Assembly (NCBI RefSeq): GCF_022836845.1
Contig: NZ_JAJNNZ010000003.1
Location: 186,001 to 250,000 of the forward strand
Direction of reading: 5' to 3'
DNA length: 64,000 nucleotides
DNA from: Vibrio gelatinilyticus
GTDB taxonomy: Bacteria; Pseudomonadota; Gammaproteobacteria; Enterobacterales; Vibrionaceae
Of the stretch, positions 36,474 to 45,205 are shown in pieces. A model generated the notes under the pieces. It did no database searches, was not told where the DNA came from, and saw only the letters and a list, made by a program, of their open reading frames with translations. Made by a program: the position numbers and the translations under genes. The first letter of the stretch is position 1; each line of letters opens with the position of its first letter.

Positions 36474-38414
36474 ATGGGAAAGGAATTGAACGCAGCTAGA
36501 ACCCTTGAGATATTGTTAAATTCTATTGAGTTGCCAAAACTCAGTAAGAAAGATGAAAAGGTATTTTTGCATCGGCTTGATCAGCACTTTCCTGCGTTAG
36601 CTGAACGTCTCTTTGAGCTTTATGGCGACAGATATGAATTTTTTTGGTACTTACAGCAGTTGGTGATCACCTTAGCGAAAGCTTTTAGTCAGCGATCTCG
36701 ACAACTGAAAAACAAAGATGAGCTTCGACTGCAGGAGCCACGCTGGTACCGAAGTGAGAAAATGCTAGGTATGGCGGTTTATGTTGATTTGTTCGCTGGA
36801 GACTTAAAAAAGCTTGTCGATAAAATCGCCTACTTTCAGTCTCTTGGGGTAAATTATGTTCACCTTATGCCTTTATATAAATGCCCAGAAGTAGAGAGCG
36901 ATGGAGGCTATGCAGTTTCAGATTATCGAAAGGTCGATCCCAAACTTGGTAGTGAAAAAGATCTCAAAGTGTTGTCGGCTGCGTTTAATGAGGCAGGGAT
37001 CAATCTTGTGTTGGATTTTGTGTTCAACCATACATCCGATGAACATAAATGGGCGAAAGCGGCGAAAGCGGCGAAAGCAGGAGAAGCAGAATTTGAAGAC
37101 TTTTACTACTTTTTTGAAGATAAACAGCAAGTAGACGAGTTTAATCAAACGTGCAGAGAGATCTTCCCGACCGTTAGACGCGGCAGTTTTAGCTACCTTG
37201 AAGATCTTAATCGCTGGGTATGGACGACGTTCAATAGCTTTCAATGGGATCTTAACTATTCCAATCCAGCGGTGTTTAACGCCATTACCGGTGAGATGTT
37301 GTTTTTGGCTAATATTGGCTGCGATGGATTACGGCTCGATGCGCTGGCGTTTGTTTGGAAACAAAAAGGAACACAGTGTGAAAACCTTCCACAGGCTCAT
37401 ACATTAATTCAAAGCTTTAATCTTTGTCTGCAAATTGTTGCTCCGGCTGTTCAGTTTAAAAGTGAGGCTATTGTACATCCCGATGAGGTCGCAAAGTACA
37501 TAGCGAAAGATGAATGCCAGCTTTCTTATAACCCTTTACTCATGGCGCTGATGTGGGAAGCTTTGGCCACAAGACAGACGCAGCTACTTACGGCGTCACT
37601 GACAAAGAGTTTCGAGATTTCTACTGATTGTGCCTGGGTTAACTATATTCGTTGTCATGACGATATAGGTTGGACGTTCGATGATGACGTAGCAAAACAG
37701 TTAGGGATCAACGGCTTTAATCACCGCCGCTTTCTCAATCACTTTTACACTGGTCGCTTTGATGGTTCATTTTCGAAAGGAGTGCCTTTTCAGGAAAACC
37801 CATCAACAGGTGATTGTCGAGTTTGTGGCTCCCTTAGCTCTCTTGCTGGATTAGAAAGCGCGCTCGATACGCGATCGAGTAAGATGATAGAACTTGCGAT
37901 AAAGCGTGTTCGATTGCTCAATAGTATTAACTTGAGCATTGGTGGGATACCACTGATTTATCAGGGTGACGAACTTGGTTTGCTTAACGACTACGATTAC
38001 CTCACTGATCCTTCTAAAGAGCAAGATTCACGTTGGGTCAACCGCCCCAATATTCATCAACAGGATTTCGATGAAGTTTGCAAACCGACATCGCCAATGG
38101 CGAAGATTCATCGTCAATTAGTAGAGATGATTAAACTGCGTCAGTCGTTACCAGTCTTTGGTGAAGCGGAAACGCACATTCTAGAGACCTACCGCCCACA
38201 TCTATTTGCTTACGCAAGAGTTCATGAAAATGGCGAACGCCTGCTAGCCATCTGTAACTTCAGTGAGCATCGTCAAGATGTTCCAACGTCAATTTGCGAT
38301 ATACTGGGTTCGCGCAAAGTCCATGATATTTTAAATAGGGAATATAAACCGTATCATGAGAATATTATATTTGAAGCATACGAAGTGAAATGGTTAATGG
38401 TGGTTAACACCTAA
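36474..38414 (+). CDS. amylosucrase-type GH13_4 enzyme
   Basis: A 646-residue cytoplasmic GH13 protein. Counted from the ATG at 36474, the triad is D289 (GLRLDALAF), E331 (KSEAIVH) and D396 (CHDDIGWTF), each three residues beyond the amylosucrase of Neisseria polysaccharea. The blocks DGGYAVSDY, WVWTTFNSFQWDLN and QENPSTGDCRV also match amylosucrase. These enzymes build alpha-1,4-glucan from sucrose; some relatives only hydrolyse sucrose. Domain B contains a threefold 9-bp repeat (37053-37079). An upstream GTG at 36456 is possible but the ATG is better placed. No sucrose transporter gene is nearby. Confidence 0.85.
   Translation: MGKELNAARTLEILLNSIELPKLSKKDEKVFLHRLDQHFPALAERLFELYGDRYEFFWYLQQLVITLAKAFSQRSRQLKNKDELRLQEPRWYRSEKMLGMAVYVDLFAGDLKKLVDKIAYFQSLGVNYVHLMPLYKCPEVESDGGYAVSDYRKVDPKLGSEKDLKVLSAAFNEAGINLVLDFVFNHTSDEHKWAKAAKAAKAGEAEFEDFYYFFEDKQQVDEFNQTCREIFPTVRRGSFSYLEDLNRWVWTTFNSFQWDLNYSNPAVFNAITGEMLFLANIGCDGLRLDALAFVWKQKGTQCENLPQAHTLIQSFNLCLQIVAPAVQFKSEAIVHPDEVAKYIAKDECQLSYNPLLMALMWEALATRQTQLLTASLTKSFEISTDCAWVNYIRCHDDIGWTFDDDVAKQLGINGFNHRRFLNHFYTGRFDGSFSKGVPFQENPSTGDCRVCGSLSSLAGLESALDTRSSKMIELAIKRVRLLNSINLSIGGIPLIYQGDELGLLNDYDYLTDPSKEQDSRWVNRPNIHQQDFDEVCKPTSPMAKIHRQLVEMIKLRQSLPVFGEAETHILETYRPHLFAYARVHENGERLLAICNFSEHRQDVPTSICDILGSRKVHDILNREYKPYHENIIFEAYEVKWLMVVNT
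37053..37079 (+). repeat. in-frame 9-bp tandem repeat inside the amylosucrase-type gene
   Basis: GCGAAAGCG is present three times (last copy ends in A), coding AKA AKA AKA-like Ala-Lys units after the HTSDEH motif. Its copy number may change by slippage without breaking the frame. Confidence 0.7.
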
Positions 38415-38449
38415 TTTTTACTGAGTTATTTATTCCATCAGTGGGCTAC

Positions 38450-38480
38450 AAGCTGTGATCTTATTCGCAGCTTTTTTATT
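38450..38480 (+). terminator. intrinsic terminator of the amylosucrase-type gene
   Basis: AAGCTGTGA and TCGCAGCTT pair with one G-T wobble and are followed by TTTTATTTTT. Confidence 0.8.
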
Positions 38481-38655
38481 TTTGCGTTATCTTGGCAAAC
38501 GGATGGTGAAGCGTTATTGCGCTATTAGGGAGTGAAAAGGGCTATCTGGATATTTGTTACTTCAATAAAATCATAGTGTTAAATTTTTTATTATAATTCG
38601 GATTTTATTCTAGTTGTACTACGCCCTTTGCCTCATACATCGCTTTTCCTGGTCA

Positions 38656-38688
38656 GGATGAGTTTATTTTCTTGAGGATTCTTATAAT
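38656..38688 (+). promoter_or_regulatory. candidate MalT-dependent promoter of the GH13 gene at 38725
   Basis: GGATGA at 38656-38661 is followed after 21 nt by TATAAT at 38683-38688. The -10 lies where a transcript would begin near 38695, upstream of the ATG at 38725 but downstream of the TTG at 38689, which argues against that TTG as start. Confidence 0.6.
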
Positions 38689-38724
38689 TTGCCTAGTGAA
38701 TCGATGCGATTATTGGAGAAGACC

Positions 38725-40089
38725 ATGTCATCGAATGATGTAGTGACGAATAGTAATGTGATTTTGCATGCGTTTGATTGGCCGTACGAACGCGTAGCAC
38801 AGCACGCTGAGCAAATTAAGGCCGCCGGATACCAGACTGTTTTGGTGTCACCCCCTATGAAGTCTTTTTATCAGGGAGAAGACACCCAATGGTGGCAACT
38901 CTATCAGCCCCAGGATTATCGCCTCATAGATAATAAGTTGGGCAATACCCTAGACTTCAAGCACATGATGCTCGCGGCAAAAAAAGCAGGGCTATGGGTG
39001 TATGTTGATGTGGTATTCAACCATATGGCAAACGAATCCGGTCATCGGCTCGACCTACAATATCCTTGCGATAGCGCAATGAAGGAATACCATGGCAACG
39101 CCGATGTATATCAAACACTGACCTTGTTTGGTGACCTTAGCGAACCTCTCTTTACCGAAGAGGATTTTGTGGAAGCTTTTGGCATCACCAATTGGCAAGA
39201 TAGGTGGGAGGTGCAAAATGGTCGCCTAACGGGAGGGCCGAATGATCCCGGCTTACCCACCTTGCGAACTAACGAAAATGTTGTTCTGCAGCAACAAGCT
39301 TACTTGAACGCCTTGAAAGCATTAGGTGTGCGAGGCTTTAGGATTGATGCCGCGAAGCATTTAACTGTTGAGCATATTAAACAGGTCTTTACTGAAGAGA
39401 TCACCGAAGGTTTACATGTATTTGGCGAAATCATTACTGATGGTGGCGCCACTAAGCAAGAGTATGAGCTATTTTTAGAGCCTTACTTACAAGAGACGAG
39501 GCTTGCAGCTTATGACTTTCCTTTGTTCAATACCGTATTTGACGCGTTTTCAGAAAAAGGCAGCTTAACTTCCCTTATTGACCCTTATTGCTTTGGACAA
39601 TCGCTGAAGCACTCGCGCTCTATTACGTTTGCGATTACCCACGATATACCTTGCAACGATGTCTTTAAGAACCTAGTTTTGCCAGAGTCGAGCGAATGGT
39701 TAGCATATACCTATATTTTGTGTCGCGACGGTGGTGTCCCATTGGTGTACAGCGACTTGAATCCAAGTGGCATCACCAATAGTACTGGCAAGCCTCGCTG
39801 GTTGGACGCTTGGAAAGATGAAAAACTGGTCAAATTGATTGAATTTCACAATCAATTCCATGGACTGCCTGCAAGTTTAGTTGAAGCGAATGATGATCTT
39901 TTGGTCTTTACACGCGGAGAAAACGGCGTTGTAGCGATCAATAAATCTAGCAAGACGCGAAAGGTCAGAATCGCCAGTCAGGAAAGTGGTATAGATATTT
40001 TGAATGAGCAAGAGTACCCGTCTATCAATGGTGTGATCGAACTAGAGGTAACGCCAAAATCTAGCTCGGTTTTAATTATTCAACACTAA
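38725..40089 (+). CDS. cytoplasmic GH13 alpha-amylase
   Basis: A 454-residue GH13 enzyme without a signal peptide. The triad is D208 (GVRGFRIDAAKH), E235 (VFGEII) and D307 (ITHDIP). DVVFNH is the first conserved region. Length and motifs fit an intracellular alpha-amylase acting on maltodextrins. The start at 38725 has GGAGAAG upstream and fits the mapped-by-eye promoter; a TTG at 38689 and an ATG at 38704 are alternatives. It follows the amylosucrase-type gene but is separated from it by a terminator and has its own MalT-like promoter. Confidence 0.88.
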   Translation: MSSNDVVTNSNVILHAFDWPYERVAQHAEQIKAAGYQTVLVSPPMKSFYQGEDTQWWQLYQPQDYRLIDNKLGNTLDFKHMMLAAKKAGLWVYVDVVFNHMANESGHRLDLQYPCDSAMKEYHGNADVYQTLTLFGDLSEPLFTEEDFVEAFGITNWQDRWEVQNGRLTGGPNDPGLPTLRTNENVVLQQQAYLNALKALGVRGFRIDAAKHLTVEHIKQVFTEEITEGLHVFGEIITDGGATKQEYELFLEPYLQETRLAAYDFPLFNTVFDAFSEKGSLTSLIDPYCFGQSLKHSRSITFAITHDIPCNDVFKNLVLPESSEWLAYTYILCRDGGVPLVYSDLNPSGITNSTGKPRWLDAWKDEKLVKLIEFHNQFHGLPASLVEANDDLLVFTRGENGVVAINKSSKTRKVRIASQESGIDILNEQEYPSINGVIELEVTPKSSSVLIIQH

Positions 40090-40119
40090 GCACTTCGCAC
40101 CAAATAGCAAAATGAAAAA

Positions 40120-40156
40120 AAGCCCCTAACACATCTATTAGTAGAAAAAGGGGCTT
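40120..40156. terminator. intrinsic terminator between convergent genes
   Basis: AAGCCCC and GGGGCTT pair across a long loop, with A/T runs outside. It serves the GH13 gene and the chemoreceptor gene. Confidence 0.75.
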
Positions 40157-40177
40157 ACTTTGCTGTGCACATTGTCG

Positions 40178-42049
40178 TTACACTTTAAAGCGCTCTAGAA
40201 TTAACTCTTGTTGGTGGACGTTGTCGCTCTGTTCTTTCATTGCTTTATTGGCGCCGGATGCAGCCTGAGAGACTTGCTCACTTAAATCTTTAATTTTTAT
40301 TGTGTTAGAGTTAATTTCTTCTGCCACAAGGCTTTGTTCTTCCGCCGCCGCTGCAATTTGCATGTTCATATCAGAAATCTGAGCAATAGACGTACGGATC
40401 CTTTCAAGAGCGCCATTCGCCTGTTGAGCTCGCTCTACGGCTTCGCTGGCTGTCTCCTTACTTTGATTCATGGCTGCTGATACAGAGTGTGCACCGTTTT
40501 GCAACTGCTCAATCATGCTACGGATTTCCGTCGTTGATTCCTGAGTACGCTGCGCCAAAGTACGAACCTCATCTGCAACCACAGCGAAACCACGACCGGA
40601 TTCACCTGCGCGTGCTGCTTCAATAGCGGCATTCAGTGCCAGCAAGTTAGTTTGGTCGGCAATATCGTTAATAACTTTTAAAATCGTTTCAATGTTATCG
40701 GTGGCAGATTCAAGCCCTTGAACTTGATCCACGGCGTCATCAATACAGTTAGAGAGTACGTTGATCGCTTCGGTTGTGTGTAATACAACACTTGAGCCTT
40801 CTTGGGTAGCACTGTCGGCTTCATGAGCGGCACTGGCAGCACCCTGTGCATTGTTTGCGACTTCTGCTGACGTACTGGCCATTTCGTTCACCGCGGTAGC
40901 AAGCTGTTCTAGTTCTTGCCATTGTGTCCCCATCGCAACCGTGGATTGCGCCGCGCCTTGTGTTGTTTGCTGGGTAAGAGACAGGATTTTGCTAGAGATG
41001 GCTTTTGACTGTACGATTTGCTGCTGAAGATTTTCAGTAAAGGTATTGAACCCCTTTGCTAATTCCGCAAATTCTTCGTCGGTATTGGTATCGAGCCTGT
41101 GAGTTAAATCGCCATTGCCATTTGCCATATCCTGGATGGCTTTATTGAGCTCCCCAAGAGGCTTCATCAGCGCCTTGAGAAGCATGGTAAGCGCAATGAT
41201 ACTGAGCACTAAACCGGCAAGGGTGAAAAGCAAAGACTGATTGCGAAGCTTGTCAATGGCATGAAAGGCAATGCCTTTGTCTACAACTGCGCCCACATAC
41301 CAATTTTCGCCAGGGACTTGTGAAAAGTTGATCTGAAATTCGCCGCCGTCAATGTTGGTGTGCTGAACACCACTGCGCAGTTCAATGTTTGGTAAAAATG
41401 AATGCAGAGGTTGACCGTTAAAGCTGCTGTCTGGATGGGCGATGGTCATGCCTGTTTCAGTGACGACAAACAGGTAGCCGGCACCAAATACGTCCGTTTG
41501 ATTAACCAGTTCGGCTAGCGTGGTCAAAGTGACATCAAAAACGACACTGGCGTAGAACTTACCTTGGCTGTCTTCCACAGGTGAGCCCAACGAAATGATG
41601 ACGTCTTTTGTAGATGAATCCACGTAGGGGTCAGTGACGATCGTATGGCCAGCAGCTGTGGACTCAGTAAACCACGGACGCTGTCTAGCGTCATAGCTCG
41701 CATCCGGCACCCAACCATCATTACTTAGAAGATCACCATCGCTTGCATAACCAACTCCAACGGCTTGAAATGTCGATTTAAGCGTAGGTGAGGTGATAAT
41801 AGAGTTTACATATTCTCTAGATGTAGGATTCACTTCGATCGCTTCCGTGATCGAACTGACAAGATCTCGCTTTGATTTTAGATCATGCGTAATTGTGCTT
41901 TTTACGCCATTAACGACTTCTTTGAGGCTAGTATCAATTTGTGTTTGAAGTTCGCTATGGACGGTAACCAGTTGCGTGATGGCGAGGGTTGATACAGTGG
42001 TCAGTAAAAGAGCGGCCGATGCGGCGACAATCTTGTGGCTAAATTTCAT
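40178..42049 (-). CDS. methyl-accepting chemotaxis protein with dCache sensor
   Basis: A 623-residue inner-membrane chemoreceptor. The N-terminal helix (residues about 7-27) and a second one near 275-295 enclose a periplasmic dCache_1 domain. Its ligand pocket segment (YDARQRPWF, then TDPYVDSST, then FDVTL) has the Y/R/W ... Y ... D pattern seen in amino-acid-binding dCache sensors. After the HAMP domain comes the signalling hairpin with the invariant tip [13 protein letters not shown]. It reports to CheA via CheW/CheV. Ligand assignment is inference. Confidence 0.93.
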   Translation of the reverse strand: MKFSHKIVAASAALLLTTVSTLAITQLVTVHSELQTQIDTSLKEVVNGVKSTITHDLKSKRDLVSSITEAIEVNPTSREYVNSIITSPTLKSTFQAVGVGYASDGDLLSNDGWVPDASYDARQRPWFTESTAAGHTIVTDPYVDSSTKDVIISLGSPVEDSQGKFYASVVFDVTLTTLAELVNQTDVFGAGYLFVVTETGMTIAHPDSSFNGQPLHSFLPNIELRSGVQHTNIDGGEFQINFSQVPGENWYVGAVVDKGIAFHAIDKLRNQSLLFTLAGLVLSIIALTMLLKALMKPLGELNKAIQDMANGNGDLTHRLDTNTDEEFAELAKGFNTFTENLQQQIVQSKAISSKILSLTQQTTQGAAQSTVAMGTQWQELEQLATAVNEMASTSAEVANNAQGAASAAHEADSATQEGSSVVLHTTEAINVLSNCIDDAVDQVQGLESATDNIETILKVINDIADQTNLLALNAAIEAARAGESGRGFAVVADEVRTLAQRTQESTTEIRSMIEQLQNGAHSVSAAMNQSKETASEAVERAQQANGALERIRTSIAQISDMNMQIAAAAEEQSLVAEEINSNTIKIKDLSEQVSQAASGANKAMKEQSDNVHQQELILERFKV

Positions 42050-42246
42050 ATAGGATCCTAAATCAATGCTTATCCTTTCGATAGGTAAGCACTACAGCAT
42101 AAGTATTTTATATAAAGTGTACGGTGTATCGTTTCACTCGAAATTGTATCGGTATTCGGGAGTAAATCTTTAGGAAAAATAGAGAGAAACTTACTGGTCA
42201 GCCCACCGATGATAAAAATATCACTAATGGCTAGGTAGTCATGCCT

Positions 42247-42281
42247 TTATACAATAAGGGCCCTGAATGTTCAGAGCCCTG
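42247..42281 (-). terminator. weak intrinsic terminator after the YjiH-like gene
   Basis: AGGGC-CCTGA and TCAG-AGCCCT pair with one mismatch; the minus-strand tail is AT-rich (TTATTGTAT). The rest of 42050-42300 holds the chemoreceptor promoter. Confidence 0.5.
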
Positions 42282-42300
42282 AATTACGTGATAATGATAC

Positions 42301-43671
42301 TTAGAAGATCAAATGGGCGACCGCTGCGATTACCGGTAAGGTGATCAAAGTACGTAGGATAAAGATGGCAAACAGTTCAACGATGTTGACAGGGATCTTG
42401 CTACCTAACAGCAAGGCACCGACTTCAGACATGTAAATAAGTTGAGTGACAGACATAGCCGCAATAACAAAGCGAGTCATTTCATTATCAATTGATGCCG
42501 CCAGAATGGCAGGGATAAACATGTCAGCAAAGCCAACAACAATTGTTTTAGAGGCGGCAACGGCTTCTGGTACACCTAGCAATTCAAGGTATGGGATAAA
42601 CGGCGTTCCTAGGATCTCAAATACAGAGGTGTATTCAGCGATGACTAGAGCAATCGTACCAAGCCCCATCACAACAGGCAGTACACCAAAAACCATATCT
42701 ACTGCGTTTTTAACACCTTCAGAAAAAACGGTCTTGATTGATGTTACTTTTCCTGCTTTTTGCAGTGCTAATTCCAAACCCCAAGAGAAAGTAGAGTGAC
42801 CTTCTGGTACCAGTTCAGCGTCATCCGCAGGCTTTGAACCATCGATAAAGGTATTCTTTTTATTTCTTAGTGGTGGCAGGCGCGGAATAATGATTGCTGC
42901 AACGAAACCAGCCAGGCAAATAGCACCGTAAAAAGGAAGGAACAAATGTTCTAGCTCTACTTGAGCGATGACGACCAAACTAAAAGTAATCGATACCGCA
43001 GAGAATGTCGTACCAATCACGGCCGCTTCGCGCATTGTATAAAACTTGCTTTCATATTGCTTGCTGGTCAAAAGTATCCCAACGCTTCCGTCACCCAACC
43101 AAGAGGCAATACAGTCAATAGCGCCACGCCCTGGAAGGTTAAATAAAGGGCGCATAATCTTACTCAGCAACGTACCAAACAGTTCAAGTAGGCCGAAATT
43201 AAGCAGCAATGGTAGCAGTAAACCGGCGAAGATAAAGACAGAGAACAGTGTTGGTAATAAACCTTCAAGCACTAAGCCACCCGTATTCTCTTCCCAAATT
43301 GCCATAGGACCCACTTGGAAATACGTCATAACGGCGGCGATACCACCAATGATACGTACTGTAAACCAAAGAGGTGACGGCAATAATAGACCACTCAAAA
43401 ACGGGCTTCTTTGTATGGCAGCAGGCTTAACGATCTTTGCCAGCAGAGTAATTACGGCCATTAAGGCGATAATAACCGTGATTAAGCCAACGATAAAATC
43501 AGAAATCGATGACTGCAAAGATTTAGCGAGTACTGCCACTGGAATAGTTAGGTTGCCCTGAAAGCTAATCGGTGCCATAAACAGAAACAGACCGAAAAGA
43601 GAGGGGATGAAAAACATCCAGAAGTTACCTTTTTTGCCCTTCTCAGGGGCAGTTTGAGCGTTATTTTGCAT
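42301..43671 (-). CDS. YjiH-family membrane transporter-like protein
   Basis: A 456-residue inner-membrane protein with about ten helices. The Gate/nucleoside-recognition type blocks are present (GRGAIDCIASWLGDGSVGIL; VVGFADMFIPAIL). It matches the YjiH family found widely in proteobacteria. The substrate is unknown; gate proteins often move nucleosides or ions. Monocistronic. The 330 nt upstream (43672-44004) look like promoter sequence for this gene and the divergent gene; I see nothing else there. Confidence 0.85.
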   Translation of the reverse strand: MQNNAQTAPEKGKKGNFWMFFIPSLFGLFLFMAPISFQGNLTIPVAVLAKSLQSSISDFIVGLITVIIALMAVITLLAKIVKPAAIQRSPFLSGLLLPSPLWFTVRIIGGIAAVMTYFQVGPMAIWEENTGGLVLEGLLPTLFSVFIFAGLLLPLLLNFGLLELFGTLLSKIMRPLFNLPGRGAIDCIASWLGDGSVGILLTSKQYESKFYTMREAAVIGTTFSAVSITFSLVVIAQVELEHLFLPFYGAICLAGFVAAIIIPRLPPLRNKKNTFIDGSKPADDAELVPEGHSTFSWGLELALQKAGKVTSIKTVFSEGVKNAVDMVFGVLPVVMGLGTIALVIAEYTSVFEILGTPFIPYLELLGVPEAVAASKTIVVGFADMFIPAILAASIDNEMTRFVIAAMSVTQLIYMSEVGALLLGSKIPVNIVELFAIFILRTLITLPVIAAVAHLIF

Positions 43672-44004
43672 TATATTCTCGTATTACAACTAGTAAAAAT
43701 TGACGGTTCCATGTGTCAACTTAACGACTAAACATCCGTGTTTTCTGAGTGTGGCAAGATTACTGTTTTTTTTTGAATCTGGCAATACTATTCATTAAAA
43801 AAGACTAAGTATTCAGTTGTCGAGACTATTTGGTTCATGCATATGCAAGATAACGTACTGTGTTTTTCCTGTTTTGCAATCAAAAATCAACATCATAGAG
43901 CTTGATAGTAAGTTCACGAGTAACACGTGCCAAAGTGATAACTCAATGCGGTGGAGGAACTGTGGTATTCTATGACGCATATTCTATGTTGTTTGAGAAC
44001 CTAT

Positions 44005-44631
44005 ATGCGTAAACGGATATTACCAATTCCTCTTATTCTTCTGATTCCTTCTGTGTTACTCGTGGCCGTTGTTGTGGCGGGTGTCTATCGATTTAGCCTT
44101 TCTGATGAAGACATTTTAGCTAAGTTTCCTAGTTCGCACCAAAATCATGATGTCATTGTTAAGAATTTCCTTAGCTTGAATGCGACTAATCCATGGACGA
44201 TTCAAATTCCTGAAAGTCATGCTTTTTCGTTACTCGACACCGTTGATGAATCGTCGAAAACAATTATTGGACAATATGATAGCGGTGTAGAACGGGGCAA
44301 AGTGTTTGTCTTTTACCATCATTTACAAACTATAGGGAAAGACTATGCCGATCCTAAGGGTTTTGTTGCTCCGTTTATGATTTCGAATCAAGGGAGCGGC
44401 CTTTTCTACTATTTGGGTTTGTTCAGATGGGATGGTCAAAAATCAAGAGTGGTGTTGAGTGATTCGGTTTTGCTAGGTGATAGGATAGAGTTAGATGGTA
44501 TCGTTAGAACAGACGATAAGCTAAGCGTTCGGTTTAAACAGCATTCAGAAACGCAAGCGATGTCCGATGCACCGAACGCTGATACTCGTTTAGAAGTGGG
44601 TGTTCAAAGCGGAAAAATTTCGCTTCATTAA
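44005..44631 (+). CDS. membrane-anchored protein of unknown function
   Basis: A 208-residue protein with one N-terminal membrane helix (PIPLILLIPSVLLVAVVVAG) and a periplasmic beta-rich domain. Motifs such as GKVFVFYHHLQTIGKDYADP and GLFYYLGLFRWDGQ do not match a family I know. I use the ATG at 44005 (MRKRILPIP) as the start because the membrane anchor begins there; the longer frame to 43951 adds a non-hydrophobic, unconvincing N-terminus. Confidence 0.65.
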   Translation: MRKRILPIPLILLIPSVLLVAVVVAGVYRFSLSDEDILAKFPSSHQNHDVIVKNFLSLNATNPWTIQIPESHAFSLLDTVDESSKTIIGQYDSGVERGKVFVFYHHLQTIGKDYADPKGFVAPFMISNQGSGLFYYLGLFRWDGQKSRVVLSDSVLLGDRIELDGIVRTDDKLSVRFKQHSETQAMSDAPNADTRLEVGVQSGKISLH

Positions 44632-44750
44632 TATAAACGTTCTTGCTTATCAGTTGCTTACATAATTTGTAAACTATTCATGTTGAGAATGTGTTCTAGA
44701 TTACATATTATCCAATGAGGTATTGTTTTTTTAGACAAATGGAGCTTGCG

Positions 44751-45050
44751 ATGATTAGTAAACGTTTTTTTAAAACAAAAAATGAAGTAGAAGTCACTTT
44801 TGAACTTGACGCTAAGAATGTTGAGAATGCTGAGATCGTGGCGGATTTCCTTGATTGGAAGCATACGCCAATGAAGAAAGTAGTTAAAAGCAAATCATTC
44901 AAATTTAAAACTCGGCTTCCTAAAGATGGCGAGTTTGAATTTAGGTACTTTGTAAATGGCACTGAGTGGGTCAATGACGCTCAAGCGGATCAGTATGTAC
45001 CAAATGAATACGGCGCGGATAACTGTATTGTTAACACAACTCAAGCGTAG
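44751..45050 (+). CDS. stand-alone CBM48/isoamylase-type early-set domain protein
   Basis: A 99-residue protein made of a single early-set Ig-like domain of the kind found at the N-terminus of branching and debranching enzymes and in AMPK glycogen-binding subunits. Visible pattern: EVEVTFELDA, VADFLDWKHTPM, and LPKDGEFEFRYFVNGTEWVND. It probably binds glycogen or maltodextrin and has no catalytic domain. The start at 44751 is set by GGAG six nt upstream. It ends at a strong terminator. Placement among GH13 genes fits a role in glucan metabolism. Confidence 0.8.
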   Translation: MISKRFFKTKNEVEVTFELDAKNVENAEIVADFLDWKHTPMKKVVKSKSFKFKTRLPKDGEFEFRYFVNGTEWVNDAQADQYVPNEYGADNCIVNTTQA

Positions 45051-45071
45051 CGCTTAGCTAGCAATGAAATC

Positions 45072-45099
45072 AAAAACGAGGCGATTTGCCTCGTTTTTT
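45072..45099 (+). terminator. intrinsic terminator of the CBM48-like gene
   Basis: AACGAGGC and GCCTCGTT pair around a GATTT loop, followed by TTTT. Confidence 0.87.
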
Positions 45100-45205
45100 A
45101 CACTCCGGTTACATCTTTTACGTTAATTTTCCTCGCCAATGGATGAATTTCTTCTTAGAAACGTATAATCTAAACGCCTTATTTTTAGGTTGCATTGGTA
45201 ACATT

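Noticed and set aside
38689..38724. TTG start for the GH13 gene at 38689
   Set aside because: It coincides with the end of the TATAAT -10 element, so it would lie at or before the transcript start; the ATG at 38725 has a better ribosome site.
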